From Oscarella lobularis (lineage: Eukaryota > Porifera > Homoscleromorpha > Homosclerophorida > Oscarellidae), in assembly GCF_947507565.1 (NCBI RefSeq), contig NC_089184.1:868001-932000 (forward strand): 64,000 nt of DNA. The letters run 5' to 3'. Below the pieces are notes generated by a model. The model saw only the letters and a list, made by a program, of their open reading frames with translations, did no database searches and was not told the origin of the DNA. Made by a program: the position numbers and the translations under genes. Shown piece after piece: positions 54,479-64,000 of the stretch (the stretch's first letter is position 1; each line of letters begins with the position of its first letter).

Positions 54479-56454
54479 GAGCTACGCGGTCCCTTATATT
54501 CAGGAAGCGGTGCCTCCGCTTTTGGCATAGTACTTTTAACCCAATTGGCGAATTCCGCATTTGAAACGCTTACGTTCTTGACAAACTTGTGATCCTGTGA
54601 AAAAAAGTGGCAAAATTATCATCAAAGTTTCGGCTGCATGCGTCTACTAACCGCTAGTCCAGCTAAGTCAGGCCTGTGAGCTGGTTTCTTAACCAAGCTA
54701 GAAAGAGAAGAAGTTGAGTCATCATCTCTAAATCATATTAATAATAATCTATCTTTCTGTATAACCGTCAAGGTACATACTGCATCTCTAATACTGGCTT
54801 ACCATTTATTAACAAACTCCGTGAAATCGCTAGAAAATCCGCAATTTTCCGGCAACGTTGGAGGAGGCTAAAACCACAATTACCATTACCACGCACTATA
54901 GCACTCAGACACGCGGCCTTACCTCATTCACAATATATTCTAGTAGTTCAAAGATAGCCATTGTCCGACTGCTACTGCCGTCATCTCCCTCAGCATTGGC
55001 TTCTGTCTCTGCCAGGAGAGCCCCTGATCCGGCTACAGGCCGTGCGAGCGCCTCGCGCAATTCCTCCGGCTTTGGCGGCGGAATAGGATAGAGTCCAATT
55101 GCCACTTCAATCAGAGCCAACCCCATGCTCCATATATCAGAATGAACGGAATATTTCGCGCCGAGGAGACGCTCCGGCTACAGGAAAAAGAGCAACAGAA
55201 TAACTAAGAGTGCAGTTCGTCGTTCTTCAACTATTAACTATTTATAAACACGTAGCCGTCTAATCACTGCACTCATAACTAAACAAAAACACTTCCATAC
55301 CGACATGTATGATCGGGTGCCTACAAAGGAGTCCAACATCGAATCGATCAGATGGCCACTGACACCAAAGTCACACAGCTTAATTCCTCCTTTTGAATTT
55401 ACTAGAATGTTCGATGGCTTGACATCTAATCAAAAAAAATCTCTTCCTTTTCTCTCCGTAATCTGTATAAAATGACCCCGCCTACCTCGGTGCATTATCT
55501 TGAGATTTTCTCGAAGATATTGAAGCCCGCTGATAACCTGGTAAGAGAAGAAGATAAAGGCGGGGGGAGATGAGTTCCCGAGGGAGATGCTCACGTGATG
55601 GGTGATTTTCGCTATCATTTGTTCAGGTATTCGACCGCATCGTTTCACAATCAAATCAAGCGATCCGCCATCCTGAATTTTCGTTTTCGAGTGAAAAGGA
55701 GCGAAGAGGGCGGAGTCCTACCATGTATTCCATGCAAATCGAAATCTCTCGTTCCGAATTGAAGGCGCTGAAAAAACCGACGATGTAGGGAGAATTGCAA
55801 TCGTGGAGCACTTTCAATTCTCGCATGATCGAATTTCGAATGGCCGGCTTCACTTCCAAATGAATGAGCTGAGGGGGAGGGGAGGAAAACAGAGCGAAAA
55901 TAGAAAGAGAGAACACCAAAAAGGCGTGAAAGGAGGCGTCTCTTCGCACCCCGGGGCATAAAAAAAGATATAGTCCTTTAGATTCTCCCTCTTTCCCTTA
56001 GGTCGGAAAAAGGCTACAGGGCATTACGTCACGTGAACCGTCTCCCTCTTCCTCCAATTTTTTCGATTTTTCCCCCCTCACCTTTCGTGCCATGACAATC
56101 TGCGTCGGACGATGGCGAACTTTCTCGACGACGCCTCCGTTGCCGGCGCCGAGTTCGCATAGGCGTTCGAGATCTTCGTCTCGCAGATCGGCTTCGACTT
56201 TGGATCGTTGTAGCCGAAAGTCGGCCTGATCGAAACTGCCGCCGTTCAAATCGAGCCGATCGACGTCGGCGACGAGATCGGATGAAGCGCTGCGAGAGAA
56301 AAAGCGAGGGAGAAATGAGAGGGCCCCCTACCGATATCCGCACGACGTACCGAGTATCGGGATGCGGTGGGTCCAATTGGGCTGCTGGCAGTTGAGTGTC
56401 CTGACTGGGCGGTATTTCTATCGTTAGAATGGGTTTCCTAGGTTTTTTGCTCAT
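54479..56454 (-). CDS. MAP2K1: MAP kinase kinase, MEK1/2 type
   Basis: The dual-specificity kinase between RAF and ERK. The N-terminus [18 protein letters not shown] (ATG 56452-56454) is basic-hydrophobic, like a D-site for ERK docking. The kinase domain shows [19 protein letters not shown] (P-loop), [39 protein letters not shown] with [10 protein letters not shown] in the next exon, and [14 protein letters not shown] then [11 protein letters not shown]. Both activation-loop serines of MEK are kept. After [20 protein letters not shown] comes the MEK-specific Pro-rich insert ([16 protein letters not shown]). The protein ends [10 protein letters not shown]...GPRSSAV at 54479-54481. One gene probably represents the MEK1/2 ancestor. 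Confidence 0.95.
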
Positions 56455-56891
56455 TGTGAGACGTCCGTGCGTGCAGTGGTACGACGCGACTCCCTCTCTC
56501 TCTCCTGTCACTGTTATTGACCCGAGTGGGTTTTGCGCAGGCGCGTCCCTCGAGGTTCCGGCGGGAGAAGAATGCTGGAATGGTCGGAATCTGACCAATA
56601 TGTAAGCCTGCTGTAGGTCTTCTTATCAGGCGGGGTGGTCTGTGACGACTTCTCGTGGTTTTCGCTTCCGACGATCGACGAAACGCGGTTTTTTGGCGCT
56701 ATTTTTATGCTCCTGCTGGATCGTGATTTGACGTAACGTCCACGGCTTCCGGTGACGCCATCGCTTTCGCAAAACGAGTCTATCCGACTAATAACCGCAA
56801 GTCCTCGAGAACTCCGACCTATTGACGTCATTTGTAATTGTTAGCGCGCGCGCTCGCAGCCCTGCAACAAAACTTTTCCGGATTTCGCGTC
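56455..56891. promoter_or_regulatory. Divergent region upstream of MAP2K and NGLY1
   Basis: 437 bp between opposed start codons, with no conserved coding sequence. It holds TGACGTAACG and TTGACGTCA motifs (about 56729 and 56822) and a GCGCGCGC run just before the NGLY1 start. Confidence 0.4.
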
Positions 56892-58665
56892 ATGACGGCG
56901 TTTCTGTCTCGTCTTCGAAGTGGTCTCGCTCACGTGAAGCAATACGAAGACCTCTTACTCCAAGCCAAAGCGCGCAGCCTCGTTCCAATTGATCTTCTCA
57001 GCTCCAAAGCAAAGAATCGATCCAAAGCGGACGAACGCGATTCTCTTCTGCTCGAACTATTGTCCTGGTTCAAACGCGATTTCTTTCGTTGGTGCGACAG
57101 TCCCAAATGCGATTTCTGCAACGCCAAAACGCTTCCTCGCGGAATGGGCCCCCCGAACGAACAGGAGCTTCGTCACCAAGCGAGTCGCGTCGAATTGTAC
57201 GCGTGCACGACCTGCGGTCGTGAGACGCGCTTTCCGCGCTACAATGATCCGGCAATTCTGCTCGAAACGCGTCGTGGTCGTTGCGGCGAGTGGGCCAACT
57301 GTTTTGCGTTCATTTGCCGGGCTCTCGACTACGAAGTGCGTCACGTGCTCGATTGGACGGACCACGTGTGGGTCGAAGTCTATTCGGAAGCGCAGCAGCG
57401 ATGGCTTCACTGCGACCCCTGCGAAAATAAATGCAATAAGCCGTTAATGTATGAAGCGGGCTGGGGCAAGAAGTTGTCTTACATCATTGCCTTTTCAAAA
57501 GACGAAGTAATAGTAGTTCCCATAGCAACATAGAGGCAGCACGTCTGTAGTTTAGTGAGTGAAGGACTTCTTAGATTGCCGATGTTACTTGGAGATACTC
57601 AGCCAAACATGACGAGGTTCGTAGTCGGAGAAAGGAGTGCTCTGAAGAATGGCTTGTTCGCACTATTCACCATCTCAATCAGCAGGTGAAAAATGCTGCG
57701 TTGTGACTGGACTTTCGGTGGGACGTTGTTATAGATACAAAGTCGACTGCCTGGGGATCGGGTTGCAGTGTTGCAACAGCGAACTGTCAAAGAATTGACT
57801 GAGTTCTTGACTGTTCGTTTGGCAGATGGGGACGAATTGCAGGGTCGGGAATCTGGGTCTGAAGCGTGGAGAAGGGAAAGAGGCGAACTAGGAAAAGAGT
57901 CAATAAGATCAACCAAGTCACAGGTAAGAAATAGGGGAGTTAGACCTTTTGATCACTGAACATTTCATACTTAGGTTGGCTACGTGTTTACTCCTAGTCA
58001 GGACGAGCTAACGAATGGGCTCATGGCTGTGTGTTACAGCCCAGTACATGACGCGTATTACCGTTGCATGAGTGATGACATACTTCCTGAAAGTGCACCT
58101 TATATCAGAAGCTGGAGAGAAGGGCTTTTCGACTATACAGACGTCTTCCTAAAAGAGGAGTCCGACTGGGAAATGGTACCTAATAAATCAGATAAAGACG
58201 TTCATTGCTCTATGTAGGAATGATTACTACTACTTTTTTTGTAAGGTTTACTTGTCTCGCGTTGAGGGAACTGACGTTGGAGAAATAGGCTGGAAATTTG
58301 ATCTCGGCGGCGCCGACGTTTCAATCTCCTGCGCACTACTCAAGTGTTCGTCGACTACATACGAAAACGGAAAAGTAGAATGGAGCATTAGAATAAGTGA
58401 CGGAAAAGACGTTTCTATTCCTTTGGGAGGTATGACGACGTTAAAAAAACTTATCCTAAAAACGGCGTTCATTTTGGGCGTAGATAGCGACGCTATTGAA
58501 GTGACTGAATTACAGGGAAAAAAGACATTTGAACTTCGTGCGCGTCTGTTGGGTGGCAGAGGCGACGTCGCTTGGCAGCACAGTCAACTATTCCGAACGC
58601 CACTTAGCAACAAGAATGGCTTTCCCTTTGAAATTACTCTAATTTTTGAAGACAGCGGTGCCTAG
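56892..58665 (+). CDS. NGLY1: Peptide-N-glycanase (NGLY1) without PUB domain
   Basis: Cytosolic deglycosylase that removes N-glycans from misfolded glycoproteins exported from the ER. ATG 56892-56894 opens directly into the transglutaminase-like core: FLSRLRSGLAHVKQYED, the zinc site (CDFC and CTTC), GRCGEWANCF (nucleophile Cys), DWTDHVWVEVYS (His) and RWLHCDPCENKCNKPLMYEA (Asp). After an intron at GTAATAG come DVTWRYSAKHDEVRSRR and a C-terminal PAW domain (LLGGRGDVAWQHSQLFRTPL), with stop TAG at 58663-58665. The N-terminal PUB domain that binds p97 in vertebrates is missing, as in some invertebrate and yeast homologues. An upstream PUB-coding exon was looked for and not seen. Confidence 0.93.
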
Positions 58666-58826
58666 ATTATTTTTGTACGAATTCTGTATTGTCCGTGGCG
58701 TTGTAGTACGAGAGAAATGAGCAAAACTTACCCTTTTTGCCCTTGACTTCAGCGAAGGAAATATTTGATGGCCATTCTTCACAGATGCCTTCTTTTCTAA
58801 GAAATTGGCGGCGAAGTAAAAAGTGC

Positions 58827-64000
<5,174 letters not shown>

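Overview
The window is nuclear DNA from an animal with a very compact genome. Genes are close together on both strands. Most are split by introns of about 50-100 bp, and many neighbours are under 300 bp apart. The gene set is metazoan: Patched, AF9/ENL, a RIG-I-like receptor, NCX, a ten-PDZ scaffold and FAM81. Together with the small introns this suggests an early-branching animal, most likely a sponge (for example a homoscleromorph such as Oscarella). That placement is inference; no rRNA or mitochondrial marker is present. I saw no transposase, reverse transcriptase, tRNA or rRNA.

Layout. 1-2196: 5' part of ELP1 (minus, runs off the left edge). 2197-3618: intergenic DNA with an interspersed repeat and a five-copy 81-bp array. 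3619-10353: the 3' half of glutamate dehydrogenase, then a 3-kb array of a 9-bp unit, then the 5' half of a cytosolic phospholipase A2. The two half-genes meet at the array, so this is either a rearrangement or an assembly join. 10354-11325: repeat-rich intergenic DNA. 11326-18325: a large unrecognised charged/Ser-rich gene. 18615-20548: a DED-helicase-RIG-I-CTD protein lacking the second helicase domain. 20642-24898: FAM81 and a ZnT5-type zinc transporter. 24992-31071: NSA2, mitochondrial uS11 (MRPS11) and an NCX exchanger. 31200-39966: AF9/ENL, an orphan membrane protein, Patched and a leucine-rich-repeat protein. 40119-47220: a ten-PDZ scaffold resembling PATJ/MUPP1. 47470-54170: a coiled-coil protein, RIOK2, an rBAT-like GH13 protein, GOLPH3 and RPL17. 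54479-64000: MEK (MAP2K), NGLY1, spermidine synthase and the 3' part of DHX34 (runs off the right edge).

These are mostly unrelated housekeeping and signalling genes, not an operon. Packing is still tight. Several head-to-head pairs are separated by only 70-250 bp and probably share promoters. One tail-to-tail pair overlaps at its stop codons. DHX34 and spermidine synthase lie head-to-tail with 26 bp between stop and start. Ribosome-related genes (NSA2, RIOK2, RPL17, MRPS11) are frequent but interspersed.

The most interesting biology is the RIG-I-like protein at 18615-20548. It carries a death-effector domain where vertebrate receptors have CARDs, and it has lost the HEL2 motor half while keeping the zinc-binding RNA-recognition domain.
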